Source: Gambelia wislizenii
Taxonomy: Eukaryota > Chordata > Lepidosauria > Squamata > Crotaphytidae
DNA: 64,000 bases
NCBI GenBank assembly: GCA_030847615.1
Contig: JAUMIR010000005.1
Span: 247,294,645 to 247,358,644 of the forward strand
Direction of reading: 5' to 3'
Shown here: piece after piece, positions 12,501-23,570 of the stretch
How positions within the stretch are numbered: the first letter of the stretch is position 1
How the letters are laid out: each line of letters begins with the position of its first letter
Translations under genes and position numbers: made by a program
Notes under the pieces: model-generated
The model's database searches: none
Told to the model about the DNA's origin: nothing
Seen by the model: only the letters and a program-made list of their open reading frames with translations

Positions 12501-13528
12501 TGCTACCACTTAACTGGGCTATTTGGAAATTAATTGAAACCCAAGGAGTGGTTAATGCAATGTACCACAACAGTTTTGATCTGCGTACAACTCCACAAGA
12601 ACAAACTCACTGTTCCATCTTCTAAAGGCCCAGGACAGCGAACCTCTGCCCTCATCTCCAACTCCCTATAATATCACAGCAACACAATCATTCACACATA
12701 TGTTCTCAAGTCCGTTGGCAGTCACATCAGCCCAACCAACACTATGGCAAATTGAATAGGATAGGCAAAGTGGTATTCTTTATAATCTCCCCCAGACTTG
12801 ATTCCCTGAACTAAACATGAAACAGTAGAGGTACAGAACTAGGAGAAAAAATATGGAATTCAGAAGAAATCCAGGCATCAGAGAGAAAAATTACTGCTGT
12901 CAGATTCTAAACACTAAGCATAAATGCATGCTTGTGTCAGCAGTAACAAGGGCCCTTTGATGTTAAATATTTACACACCTATTTAGGAGAAACCCTCTCT
13001 TTTCATCTATCATAAACTGTTCCTCAAAGCTGGTAACCCATAAATACATAACACCATTCATATTTGCCTGCTAATTGTTTAGCACAAGTTTCTTTTTCAA
13101 GGTGTTAATAGTATTCCAAGAAAAACTGATGTCAGTTTCCCAAATCTGTTGTATTTTGCTAGCAGCAAAGACAGATTACTCTACAACAGAGATCAGGGGT
13201 AGTACCTTTGATGAGAAATTGGGTAAAATATTTTGTTGCCTGAGTCAAAAGACCAGCTAGTGCCCCTTCCCATTTCACATATAAAAACAAATGAGACCAA
13301 GAGCTGAATCTTATTTCAACATACTGGAAATGGGATAATATAGGGGGAATCCACACAACACAAATAATCCAGTTTGAAACCATATCTGAGGCCTTAGGTT
13401 AGTCAGATGGGGGGCAGGGAGCTGGCACATTGAGGAGGCATCAGCATGCTTTGGAGAGCCCTGATATTTACAATAAAACAAAATGCCTTGTGGGGTGGGC
13501 AGAAGAGAAGAGCTTCCAAAGCAGTATG
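9546..13528. other. Unannotated non-coding DNA
   Basis: No exon, RNA gene or clear repeat family is recognised. There is a short (GAAT)n run near 11222-11240 and several homopolymer tracts. Small open frames at 10044, 10462, 10722 and 12386 carry no known domain. Confidence 0.4.
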
Positions 13529-13757
13529 CAGTTGTCCTTTTGTATTTGTTGGGGTTTGGTTCCAGGACCCCTGTGGATACCAAAATCCATGAATACTCAA
13601 GTTCCATTATATGCAGTGGCATAGCAAAATGGTGTCCCTTATATAAGATGGCAAAATCAAGGTTTGTTTTTTGGATTATTATTTTTTAAATAATATTTTC
13701 AAGCCGTGAATACTTAAATCCACGGATACCAAATCTGTGGATACGGAGGGACAACTG
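13529..13757. mobile_element. Tigger/MER2-like MITE
   Basis: A 229-bp element. The left end is CAGTTGTCCTTTTGTATTTG and the right end, reverse-complemented, is CAGTTGTCCCTCCGTATCCA. Inside is TTGGTTCCAGGACCCCTGTG and CACGGATACCAAATCTGTGG, the usual MER2-like subterminal sequence. It is in opposite orientation to the copy at 8383 and similar to the one at 40769. TA lies right of the element; the left TA appears mutated. Non-coding. Confidence 0.8.
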
Positions 13758-14122
13758 TAATGTGAATGGAGCATGACCAACAGCCATGAAGAGCAGGGAA
13801 TCAAACACGTGGAGTGGGTAAGGAGGAGTTAGTAAATGAAAAGCAGTGTTCCATGCTGCAATGTTTTGTTACAGGTTCCACTTGTAGATTATCAACTCTG
13901 CCACTGGAAAGCCTACTTTTGGCCTATAGCTCCCAAAATCTCCTGGGCCAAGGGGATTCACTTCCTCTTCAGAAATGGCTTGCAAATGTAGGCTTATGGA
14001 AGTTGCAATCTGTAACTGACTTGAAGGGGGATGTAGGAGGAGTTGCTTGGGTCCTTGTGCTAAAAACACAACTTAACCATTGCTACCCCCCCCAATCTTC
14101 AAAATTAATATAAATTAATATA

Positions 14123-15779
14123 CTTATTAATATACATCCGAGATGCAGTCATCATCACCCTGTACAAGAAAAAAGGAGCAAAATCCGATTGCTCAAACTA
14201 TCGAGGCATAACACTGCTCTCTATTGCTGGAAAAATCCTTGCAAGGATACTCCTGAACAGATTAGTTCCTGCTATTGCAGAAGAACTTCTCCCTGAAAGC
14301 CAAAGCAGAACTTCTCCCTGAGAGCCAATGGGAGTACTACAGACATGGTATTTGCCCTTAGGCAACTGCAAGAAAAATGTAGGGAGCAGAACAAGGGTCT
14401 CTATGTAACATTTGTCGACCTCACCAAAGCCTTTGACACTGTAAGTAGAAAAGGTCTGTGGCAGATCCTGGAAAGACTAGGATGTCCCCCCAAATACCTT
14501 AAAATGATTATCTTGCTACACGAGGGCCAGCGTGGTCAAGTCAGATATGGTGATGCTCTTTCAGAGCCCTTTCTAATAACTAATGGAGTGAAGCAAGGTT
14601 GTGTTCTTGCACCAACTTTATTTACAATCTTCTTTAGCACGATGCTCCAAAGGGCTATGGCAGAGCTTGAAGACGACGACGGCATCTATATACGTTACCG
14701 TACTGATGGTAGCTTGTTTAACTTAAGCCGTCTGAGGGCTCACACTAAGACTCTAAACTATCTAGTCCGTGAGCTGCTCTTCGCCCATGATGCTGCCCTT
14801 GTTGCCCACACAGAAGCAGCTCTGCAGCGCCTAACATCCTGCTTTGCAACAGCTGCAGAGCTGTTTGGGCTAGAAGTCAACCTGAAGAAAACAGAAGTTC
14901 TTTACCAGCCTGCACCACAGGACGAACACCACCATCCCCACATTGCCGTCGGCAAATCTGTGCTCAAGTCCGTTCAGCAGTTCACCTACCTGGGAAGCAT
15001 CATCTCCTCAGATGCCAAGATTGACAAAGAGATCGATCACAGATTAGCAAAGGCATATAGTGCATTTGGAAGACTTCACAAAAGAGTCTGGAGCAATAAA
15101 CACCTGAGGCAAAGCACAAAAATGAGTGTGTATAGAGCCATCGTACTGTCTATCCTCCTTTATGGATCTGAAACATGGGTCACCTATCGCCACCACCTAC
15201 GACTCCTCGAGCGCTTTCATCAGCGCTGTCTACGCACAATCCTAAATATACACTGGACTGACTATGTGACGAATGTTGCTGTCCTTGAGCAAGCAGGGAT
15301 CACCAGCATTGAGGCCATGATATTGAGAACACAGCTGTGCTGGGCAGGGCACGTTTCTAGGATGGAGGACCATCGCCTCCCCAAAATACTACTCTACGGT
15401 GAACTCGCCACGGGTCAGCGTAAGAGGGGCGCTCCAAAAAAGCGATACAAAGACTCCCTGAAACAACATCTCAGGCTTGGCCAAATTGATCACCAACAGT
15501 GGTCCGCCCTGGCCTCACATCGGGAGGCATGGAGACGCACTATCCACAATGCTGCAGCCTTATTTGAGAACTCACGACGAACAAGTCTTGAAGAGAAACG
15601 ACAACGCAGAAAGAATCACAACCCAAAAACATCACCCAAGGAGACCTTCTGCTGTGCTTTTTGCAACCGGACTTGTTTATCTCGGATTGGCCTTTTTAGT
15701 CATCAGCGCGCTTGCAGAAAGCACAGGATGAGTCCTTCCTGAATCTTCGTTTGCGAAGAAAAGCCAGAGAGAGAATTTT
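14123..15779 (+). mobile_element. Non-LTR retrotransposon (RTE-like?), 5'-truncated
   Basis: The longest of three copies of one LINE family here. It starts inside the reverse transcriptase (translated fragment RDAVIITLYKKKGAKSDCSN just after 14130) and ends at a conserved 3' tail, GAATCTTCG...CGAAGAAAAG...CCAGAGAGAGA. The tail contains a small hairpin, CTTCG-TTTG-CGAAG. An imperfect short tandem duplication (CAGAACTTCTCCCTGA, near 14280-14320) shifts the frame, so the first RT blocks are out of frame with the long downstream open frame. The endonuclease domain is absent. Clade assignment is uncertain: RT layout and the LLYGSETW motif suggest RTE-like, but the C-terminal zinc finger is not typical of RTE. 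Confidence 0.85.
14345..15742 (+). pseudogene. Reverse transcriptase with C-terminal CCHC-type finger, inactive
   Basis: A 465-codon open frame. Visible RT motifs: FVDLTKAFD (residues 23-31, metal-binding Asp present), GVKQGCVLAPTLF (81-93), and LLFAHDAAL at 144-152, where the usual F-A-D-D has become F-A-H-D. That loses one catalytic Asp, so the polymerase should be dead. Then come FTYLGSIIS (213-221), LLYGSETW and WAGHVSRMED in the thumb/C-terminal region. A zinc-finger-like C-x2-C-x12-H-x3-C lies at residues 437-457. The ATG chosen is only the first in the surviving frame; the true protein began far upstream. No endonuclease is present. This is a retroelement relic, not a host gene. Confidence 0.85.
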
Positions 15780-16613
15780 GTACATGGATGTTTTTTTCTA
15801 ACAAAACCCAAGAAAAAGACCAGGAGATACAATACAGCCAATAGCAAACCACCAAATTTCTTTGAAAATGATAATGTTATTTTCTTGCATGATTAATTTC
15901 ACTGTGCTCCTCCCCACCGCCTGGAATTATCTGATGTCTTCCTATAACACCAGCTTAATTAAAGGAAGTACCTGCTTTTCTGATTGTGGATATCAGGCTG
16001 TTATAAGATAAAAAGTGTATCTAATACTGCCTTACACAATCCACTGTATGCTATAACATGTTTGCAATTTTTTATTGATTTGTTACTCATCAAAAAGGCA
16101 CCCACCGAAGTGTATACTCTTAAAAACCAATACAACTCATAAAAGCAATACAGGTTTTCTTGCTCGTATAGAATTGTTTTTAAATTCTTCAAATGTAATA
16201 ATTTGAGAGTGAACAATTAGGGCCTGTACAGTAAAATATGTGCATTGAGAGCTGGAGGAAATGGTTTATTTGAAGTGTGTATGTGTGTGTATGTGTGTAT
16301 ATAAAAGAAGCCAACATGTATGAAATGGGATTTTATTTATTTTTTTTGCTTAGTTATTTAATTAACAAATTATCAATTACTTGTCTGTATTTCATCAAGT
16401 AAATACTTTTTGAATATTCAAACAATAGCATTAAGGATTTTCTCCTTCCTTTGCTAGTTTCTGTTTGGAACTGACACCCAAACCACCTACGTGATGTTAC
16501 TTCTCTTCCTTTATGTCTGTCTCAAACCCTACCTCTTCCATTAGGCCTTTGGCACAACTCCTTTCTTTTTCCTTTGTCTGCTTTTAAGACCGTAAGCTCC
16601 ATGAGACAGCAAT
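15780..16613. other. A+T-rich non-coding DNA
   Basis: No gene is recognised. A short TG-rich stretch lies near 16277-16303. Nothing else is supported. Confidence 0.4.
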
Positions 16614-17180
16614 TTATTGATTTATTCAGTTTATATCACACCTTTCTCCTGACAAGGGATTCAAAGTGGCTTACAAAAATTTAAAACAAAGTACTGTACA
16701 TCTAAAAATCTTATTTTGCAAAGGTTAAAACACAATTAAACAAGCAATTCTATTTAAAAAGCATATTGCTCAAACATTTTGAAGCATATTTAAAACAGTA
16801 ACTAGATAAAAGCATAGCATACCACATTTAAAACACCCTTCTGCTATGTAATTTAAGCACCAAAGTCCTGCCTAAATAAAAAGGTATTTGCCTGCTGGCA
16901 GAGAGTAGACCAATCAAACCTCCCATGGAACAGAATTCCACAGCCTAGGAGCAGCCACTGAGAAGGCTCTCTCCCATGTTCTCACCCAATTTGCCTCTGA
17001 TGTTAGTGCGACTGAGAGAAAGCCGTCCCTCAAAGTTCTTAAAATTTGGGCCAGATTGTATAGGGGGATATAATCTTTTAAATAGCCTGGACCCAAGCCA
17101 GCCCCCAAGTACTGTTGTAAATGGTTGTGAACTCTGATGGCTCTCTTTAATGCTGCACTTTCACTATTTTGAATCAAGAC
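16614..17180 (-). repeat. L2/CR1-group LINE 3' fragment
   Basis: On the minus strand, 17177-16914 translates to a LINE C-terminus: LRTLRDGFLSVAL, then WERAFSVAAPRLWNSVPWEV, the ERAFSVAAPRLWNSLP block common to L2-like elements. Downstream the 3' untranslated end reads TTTGTAAGCCACTTTGAATC, then AAAGGTGTGATATAAACTGA and AATAAAT repeats, the usual squamate L2-type end. Similar fragments lie at 28.2 and 37.65 kb. Confidence 0.75.
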
Positions 17181-18064
17181 TGTATTTAAATCAATGGATG
17201 TATTTTTAGCACATATCTGAACAAAATATTATTGCAATTTTTAAGAACATTCATGCACATATGCCAGATACCATCAATTACCACCTACTGGATTTGAAAA
17301 CACTGCATTATCTGGGTCAAGTTCTTTAAGCATTGTGTTTCCTTGGAGTAAGATTCCTACAACTCCAGTGATGTGGGTTTTTTAAAAAACAAGCAAGGTT
17401 TTAAAATAGGTTTCTGTCAAACAGTCTTCTTCATTACAAAGGCAGTGACTCATCACACTCTAATTTGTGTTCAATAACAGGAAGGTACTAAATGATTAAA
17501 TGGTAGGATACATACTCCAGACTACATTGAGGAAATCCCTGTGACTAAAATTAACTTTTTCAGGCATAAAAATATGAGGAGAGTCTGATACAAAAAACTG
17601 TTACCACATATAATTCATAGCAAGTAAGGATATAGTGTCTTTAATGTCTTTAATACCAGAGCAAAATGCCAACTGGTAACTTTATCATAATATATGGGTG
17701 TGGGAAAGAACAAAGGTATACCTGCTAAAGTCCCTCTATGATATAAGCACTGAAGGCACAGAGTTTTATCATTTTTTTAAATTGGCTAACCTGTATCAGG
17801 AGTAGACAGCCTGGTGCCTTCCAGGTGTTATGGACTATAATTCCTATCAGCATGATAAGGGATTATGGGCCTTGGCATCCAAATTACTTGTAGTGAACTA
17901 GGTCCACTTAACCCCTGTCCTATAGAAAAACAGATCCGAGAAAACAAATAACTGAAAATGAATTGGGGGCCCTCAATACCTCCGGTCCATAAAACAGGAC
18001 TTAATTTTATTTTAATTGCTTGCATCGAACACTGTCAATTTATGCAGCAAGAAAAATTAAAATC
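17181..18064. other. Unannotated non-coding DNA
   Basis: No gene seen. A short degenerate palindromic-repeat remnant (CTATAATTCCTATCAGCATG) lies at about 17820-17870. Confidence 0.35.
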
Positions 18065-18400
18065 TGCATTTAGACCAGGGGTGGGCAACTATGGAAGGCT
18101 GGGAGACCACGTTAGCTTCCCAGAAGAACCTGGACAGCTGCACTCCATGCAAAAAAAGTAATAAAAATTGCCCCATAAGCTCCTAAACACCCTCTAGGGG
18201 TTGTTTTTGCCTTGTTTTTGGGCCTAACACAGGCTCTTTTTTCACAACAGGAAGTGAACAAAAGTCACTTTCTGTTCACTTCCTGTTTTTTAAAAAAATC
18301 CTCTCCAAAATCAGCAAAAATTGCCCCACACTCCCTAGAAGGCATTTGAGGACATTGCTCACTGCTGAATTAGAAAAATGCTTGTTGTTTAATTCTGATC
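18065..18400. mobile_element. Degenerate hAT-like foldback element
   Basis: Begins with CAGGGGTGGGCAACTATGGA, a hAT-like terminus. The interior is palindromic around ACAGGAAGTGAACAAAAGTC / ACTTTCTGTTCACTTCCTGT (18249-18288). The same GGAACAGGAAGTGACTTCC...CACTTCCTGTT core occurs at 41.92 kb, so the two are relatives. The right end is not clear. Confidence 0.5.
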
Positions 18401-18419
18401 ACAGTCACTTAGCAAAGTA

Positions 18420-18657
18420 CAGTAGGACCCCCATATCCACTGATTCATTTATCCACGGGACACAAAACAGCACACCTACTACCACAGAGGCTTCTTAGAA
18501 AATGTGTCCTCTCTAGCTACTTTCTAGGTCTACCAGGGCAACTCTATGGTATTTTAGACCAGAAGTCCCGTTATTTTCCATGGCATTCATGGTTATCGAT
18601 GGTTTTCGTAAGCAACCCCCCCGGAACCAATCCCCAGCGGATACAGGGGTCCTACTG
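18420..18657. mobile_element. Tigger-like MITE, CAGTAGGACC subfamily
   Basis: 238 bp with TIRs CAGTAGGACCCCCATATCC (left) and CAGTAGGACCCCTGTATCC (right, reverse-complemented), 17 of 19 identical, flanked by TA on both sides (18418-18419, 18658-18659). The interior carries CCACGGGACACAAAACAGC and CGGAACCAATCCCCAGCGG. The copy at 61414 has a related interior. Non-coding. Confidence 0.85.
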
Positions 18658-18659
18658 TA

Positions 18660-20764
18660 GTCTAATTTCTTACAGGTTCTTAATAGTTCATTCTAAACTA
18701 TAAATATTGGAAAAGTTGCATAGTTGTGCCAGGTTTCCAAATGCTTCCTCACTCACAAAGACCTACACACTATTCCTCACATGCACTCAACATACTGTTC
18801 TCAAAATTTTCCATAATGGAGAAAGTATTCCTGTTGGGTATATCTTTTAAAAATCTATATAGGAAGCTCTTTCCTTTTCTCATCAATGTAAGTCTTGGTC
18901 CAACTTCCCTTCTGTTCCAGAATAATACTTTTGTGTTAGGACCAGTAAATATTATTTCTAGTTTGATTGACCAGTAGGCTCATTTGTTTGTTTTCCCCCG
19001 CATTAGTCAGGAGATTTGCATGGCTGCTGCTTATATTAAAAGAGCACAAGATTATCACTTGCAAGCAAGAAAAATACAGAGTCAGATGAGTCATAGCCAG
19101 AAGCACCCTGTCGCCACCAGAGAGACAGAAAAACAGAGCTATACTTAAGGATATAGAACATACACATGTCTGGGAAACAAGCTAAAAGTTCAAGCAAGGA
19201 ATACATGCTTTATCACAAAAGAGATATGTCCAAAAACAGGAAAGAAATACAACCAGTTAAGGCTACAGAGTCTCTGTGACAGAAAAGGCTAGCTAAATTG
19301 TAGAATACCAATAATAAATAAATAAATAAATTCTAGTACCAAAAGAGATTATAAGATGCAATCAATTAATGACAGTTTCAGTTAGAATTGAAGACAATAA
19401 ACAGGTTTTGTTGTTACCTTTTTCACTGGAGAACAAACTACTTTTGAAACCAATTCTTTTGGGTAGAAACCAGTACTGAATACTCTTCTTTAAATACAGT
19501 TACTGTAATACTCTTATTTTTTAAATATATATACTCTTCTTTTATATTATATATATATTCTTTAAGTTAGCTTCAGATTCTTCTTCTTATTTTAAAACTA
19601 TACCCTGTGTAAAATAAAAGGGACAAATCTAAAAGAACTAAAAATAAAATAAAAATTATAATTGTATTCCCTGCTATATTTAGTCACCTGCTCAGCAGTA
19701 CCCTAAATCTAAAGAATAAGGCAACTGTTTCCTTTCCCTTTTAAACTGACCTATGCAAGGAACCTTTCTCTAGACAAAATCAAACACCTGTGCTTTATGT
19801 AGACTTCATCCTGGAGCTTACAAGGATCCAACCACACATAACCAATTACTTAATGTTATTAGTTTTGTTTCTCAGTAAGATTTAACTACATCATACTACA
19901 ACTGTAACTTCATTAGGGACAACTTCACTTTGGGGGTGATGTGAGTCTTAACTTTAGTTACCATAAATGTTATGGAGTGGTAACGTCATTGAATGGTGGA
20001 GGAAAAATATCACATGGTTCAGGTGCTGGCCTGTGCTACTTCATGCTCTGTTGTGGTTATTAAGGCAACAGTGACAGTGTGTTTTATATCAAGACTAGTG
20101 GCTTATGGCATTCAGGAGGCTTCTAAAAGTCACTGTCTGTTACTTTAGTGCAGAGTTAAGAAAAGTTATTTCTTAAGACTGCAACTCCCAGAATCCTCAG
20201 CTAGTCATACTGGCTTGGTGTCTAGGAGTTGCAGTCCAAAGCAGCAAATGTTCCCAACATCTTCTGTAGAGAAAGGACGTAAAACAGTAATTGTTTTAAA
20301 GTATCTTTCCAAAGTTTGGTCTATCTCCTTTTGAAAAAAAGGACAAAGTAATGAACAATCTCTACTTCATTTTGAAGAAGGTGGGTAAAATTACAAGGTA
20401 GGAAAGTAAAAGAAAAACAAAGACAGCAAGGGGGGAGACCAGGAGACCAAAACTAAAATTGGGCAGTTTCTTTCTTATAACCAACTAAAATGCTACAAAT
20501 ATTTGCAAGCTTTCCCTAGAACTCTTAATCAGGCTAGTCATTAGGTAGTACAAAAATGTAAGATACAAGGAAACAAATAGGGGGTAAACCCAAAATTTTG
20601 GCAGCTGTTGTAGTCACGAGGACTCCCAATATCCCCCTGTCAGCAAGATTTGAGAGTCCTAATCTAAACATGCAACTTTTCCAAGTTCTGAACCTCTCAT
20701 TTGTATATATCAGATTTATATTTGGTAATGCATACTAAGATAAAGAAACAACCAGAAGCAGTAC
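18660..20764. other. A+T-rich non-coding DNA
   Basis: Nothing supported as a gene. Includes an (AATA)n run near 19310-19330, an AT-rich stretch near 19510-19565, and a weak foldback near 20175-20245 (CTGCAACTCCCAGAATCCTC / AGGAGTTGCAGTCC). Confidence 0.4.
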
Positions 20765-20920
20765 ATATCAGTAAGCAAGGGGGTCATGTAGCACCTTTGA
20801 GACTAACTGAAAGAAAGAAATTGTAGCATAAGCTTTTGTAGACGCTACTTCCTCAGCTTATGCTACAATTACTTTCTCTCTGTTTCAAAGGTGCTGCAAG
20901 ATCCTCTTGCTTACTGATAT
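20765..20920. mobile_element. 156-bp foldback MITE with perfect 15-bp ends
   Basis: The ends ATATCAGTAAGCAAG and CTTGCTTACTGATAT are perfect inverted repeats. Inner parts also pair: GTAGCACCTTTGAGAC with TCAAAGGTGCTGCAAG, and ATTGTAGCATAAGCT with AGCTTATGCTACAAT (perfect, 15 bp). So almost the whole element is one imperfect hairpin. Non-coding. Confidence 0.8.
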
Positions 20921-20939
20921 TCCAGAGCAGCCTTTCCCA

Positions 20940-21540
20940 ATCTTTTTCTCTATTTACTTAATTACAGGATCATTATTTGTGGAACAACAGCATTTTTTTT
21001 ATTTAGTATGGGATCATTACCTCTATATTTCTGTTAGCCTATAAGATTTTTGCTCACTCTATATAGGATTATTAACTGTGAAATAACAGGATCTTTATTT
21101 ACTTAGTACAGGATTATTACCTTTACATTTCAATCACCCATGTGGATGTAAAGTGGTAGGTTTTTGCTTTATTCTGTATGGGATTTCTCATGTTATTTTT
21201 GTATATTACCATACTGAAAACATTGTGGTTACCTCTCTGTATGTAACGTTTGAAGAATATATAATGTTACTGTGGTATTATATATGTAATTACTGATACT
21301 ATATATGTTTTAATTGTTATAACTGCTCTGTGGTTATTGGTTTATATGATATGAGTTCTACATATTACGTATTGTATGAATATTATGTATTGTTATATAC
21401 TTTAAAACAATTATATAGACTATTTCTCTTGAAGCCTTTATTGATAGTACATATTTTTGTTGTACTATTTTTGTATTATAGTATTGTACTATAATACAAT
21501 ACACTGATACTTAGTTTTCAAACATATAACAAGTTTGGAT
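20940..21540. repeat. Degenerate A+T-rich tandem repeat
   Basis: The motif TACAGGATCATTA / TATGGGATCATTA / TATAGGATTATTA / TACAGGATTATTA recurs about every 55-65 bp between about 20962 and 21130, and then the sequence decays into TATATA- and GTATTAT-rich DNA. This looks like an old minisatellite. No coding capacity. Confidence 0.5.
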
Positions 21541-21609
21541 ACTTCCTCCAGAGGTTTATTGGTTAGTTCAGACACCCAGCCGTACCCAGCAGTTATTGGT
21601 ATTCCAGAC

Positions 21610-21804
21610 CAGTCTTTCCCAACCTTTTTATCCTGGAGGAACCCTTGAAATAATTTTCAGGTCTTGGGGAACCCCTGCATAAACATTATTATATATACTG
21701 CAATTGCTCTCCCCCCACCACACACAATCACAATCTCATCAGGAACCCCTAGCAACCTCTTGGAGAACCCTAGGGTTCCAGGGAACCTTAGTTGAGAAAC
21801 ACAG
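21610..21804. mobile_element. hAT (Charlie-like) MITE with 8-bp TSD
   Basis: 195 bp. Left end CAGTCTTTCCCAACCTTT; right end, reverse-complemented, CTGTGTTTCTCAACTAAGG. The direct repeat TTCCAGAC at 21602-21609 and 21805-21812 is a perfect 8-bp target-site duplication, diagnostic of hAT elements. The interior GAGGAACCCTTGAAATAATT is typical of Charlie-type MITEs. Non-coding. Confidence 0.85.
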
Positions 21805-21812
21805 TTCCAGAC

Positions 21813-22399
21813 TAACAGGACTATGTGAATTTTGTGAATATGTGTGCAGATTTACATGCTCATCTAGTGCTAGAATGCCTAACCGACATAGTGTCTGAAA
21901 CTTAAGAGTTTGCTCTAAAACTATGATAAAAGGCATCACTCACTACGATAAGTAGTATAAAAGGCATCATTCATATCTTTGGAAAAGACATGATAGGGAC
22001 AGGAATTTGTTGAAACAACAGACTACAACACTTCTATTGTATTCAAGTTAGAGCAAATCCTTTCCATATTCATTTGGATGTGTAAAGTCTATATAGGTTT
22101 CTTGATGTCTGCACTGATCTTGTTAGTCTGCAGACTTTGTAGCACTTACATGGCTAATCATGTATGGGATGGCTGCCTTTTTCATTGACAAAGGACCTAT
22201 GCCTTTAACAGCTGCACAATAGCCAAAAAATGTAGCAGGCCAGCTTTCTTATCATTGCATTGAAAAGTAGAAGCAGGTGAATTTGCACATGTTAGGCTCT
22301 TCTTAAAGCTACATTAATTTCTGGCAGGAGATAAGAAATCAACCATAAACACATATACTATAATAACTGTTTAGGATTTATTTTTGCATGGTAGAATCA
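21813..22399. other. Unannotated non-coding DNA
   Basis: No gene or clear repeat seen. Confidence 0.35.
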
Positions 22400-22602
22400 C
22401 CTTCTGATCTTAGAAGCGAAGCAGAGTCAGCCCTGACTAGTGCTTGGATGGGACTGCCAATTAATACCATGTGCTGTAGGCTATGTTTCAGAGGAAGCAA
22501 CTGGCAAAACCCTCTTTGAATATTCCTTGCCTAAGAAACCCTATGAAATTAATGGGGTGGCTGTAAGTCGACAGGTGACTTGAAGACACGTAAACACAAC
22601 AT
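22400..22602 (+). repeat. 5S rRNA-derived SINE (5S-Sauria type)
   Basis: Head CTGATCTTAGAAGCGAAGCA, then AGTGCTTGGATGGGACTGCC and ATACCATGTGCTGTAGGCT, clearly from 5S rRNA. The tail has CTGGCAAAACCCTCTTTGAA, TTCCTTGCCTAAGAAACCCT and GACTTGAAGACACG. The 5' part of the 5S head is missing. Confidence 0.85.
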
Positions 22603-23036
22603 AGGGTCACCAGATCACAATCTGGAGGCTGGGTCTTGCTCCATTCTTCTGTCACTCTCTTCACCCTTTCACCTTCCGCTTTTGCAAGGATGGGAAACCT
22701 TTGGGCTTCCAGTTGTTTAAGACTACAGCTCCCATCATCCCACCAATTCTCAATATTATCATTGCATTGAACAGTAGAATCAGGTGAATATTACCCACAC
22801 TGCTCACGTTTCTGGAAGATGAAGTCAAACACCTGTTACCCATCCCTAGATTAATGTGTGTAAAAACCAAGTGTTGCTTGCTATGGCAGAGATTGCTGAG
22901 TAAGTCAGAAATGAATGAGAAAGAAAGCAGACAGAGGATGCAACAGATTTCTGTCTCTTTGTTTGGAGATGTTTAAAGTAGAAGGGGGACTTATGCAGTA
23001 GGAGTGGGACTTAGATGGTGCTGATGGCTGTAGACA
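22603..23036. other. Unannotated non-coding DNA
   Basis: A weak foldback remnant lies near 22695-22760 (CTTCCAGTTGTTTAAGACTA, CAGCTCCCATCATCC). No gene. Confidence 0.35.
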
Positions 23037-23257
23037 GAGCCAGCGTGGTGTGGTGGTTTGAGTGTTGGACTAGGGCTCTGAGAGACCAGGCTCTGAATTC
23101 CTGCTCAGCCATGTTAACTCACTGGGTAACTGTGGCCACGTCACATTCTCTCAGCCGCAGAAGGCAGCAACAGAAACCCCCTCCGAACAAATCTTAACAA
23201 GAAAACCCCATGACAGGGACACCATAAGTCAGAAATTACTTGAATGCACACAATAAC
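23037..23257 (+). repeat. tRNA-derived SINE
   Basis: Near full length. Head GAGCCAGCGTGGTGTGGTGG with box A TGGTGTGGTGG, box-B-like AGGCTCTGAATTCC, then CTCACTGGGTAACTGTGGCC, the middle CTCTCAGCCGCAGAAGGCAG, and tail GACAGGGACACCATAAGTCA...ACTTGAATGCACACAA. Confidence 0.85.
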
Positions 23258-23384
23258 TAGATGATCTTAGACTGCAACTTCCAGCAATCCTCATCATTGG
23301 ATATGCTGGTTATGCCTGCTGGGAACTACAGTCCAAAAATATCTTCAGGACTTCATGGTTCCCACTCTTGATTCAGACAGGTCC

Positions 23385-23570
23385 AATCTGGCACGCTTTG
23401 TTTGGGGACTATGATTCTGGAGACCAGGGTTTGAATCCTTGCTCGGCCATGAAAATCCTCTGGGTGACCTTGGGGAAGTCACCCACTCTCCGTCTCAGAA
23501 AACGCTGTGATAGGTTCACCTTAGGGTTGCCATAAGTTGGAAACAACTTGAAAGCACACAGCATATACAA
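23385..23570 (+). repeat. tRNA-derived SINE, partial head
   Basis: Box-B-like AGGGTTTGAATCCTTGCTCG, then GGGTGACCTTGGGGAAGTCA and tail TTAGGGTTGCCATAAGTTGG...ACTTGAAAGCACACAGCA. Box A is lost. It lies head-to-tail, 128 bp after the previous SINE and in the same orientation. Confidence 0.8.
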
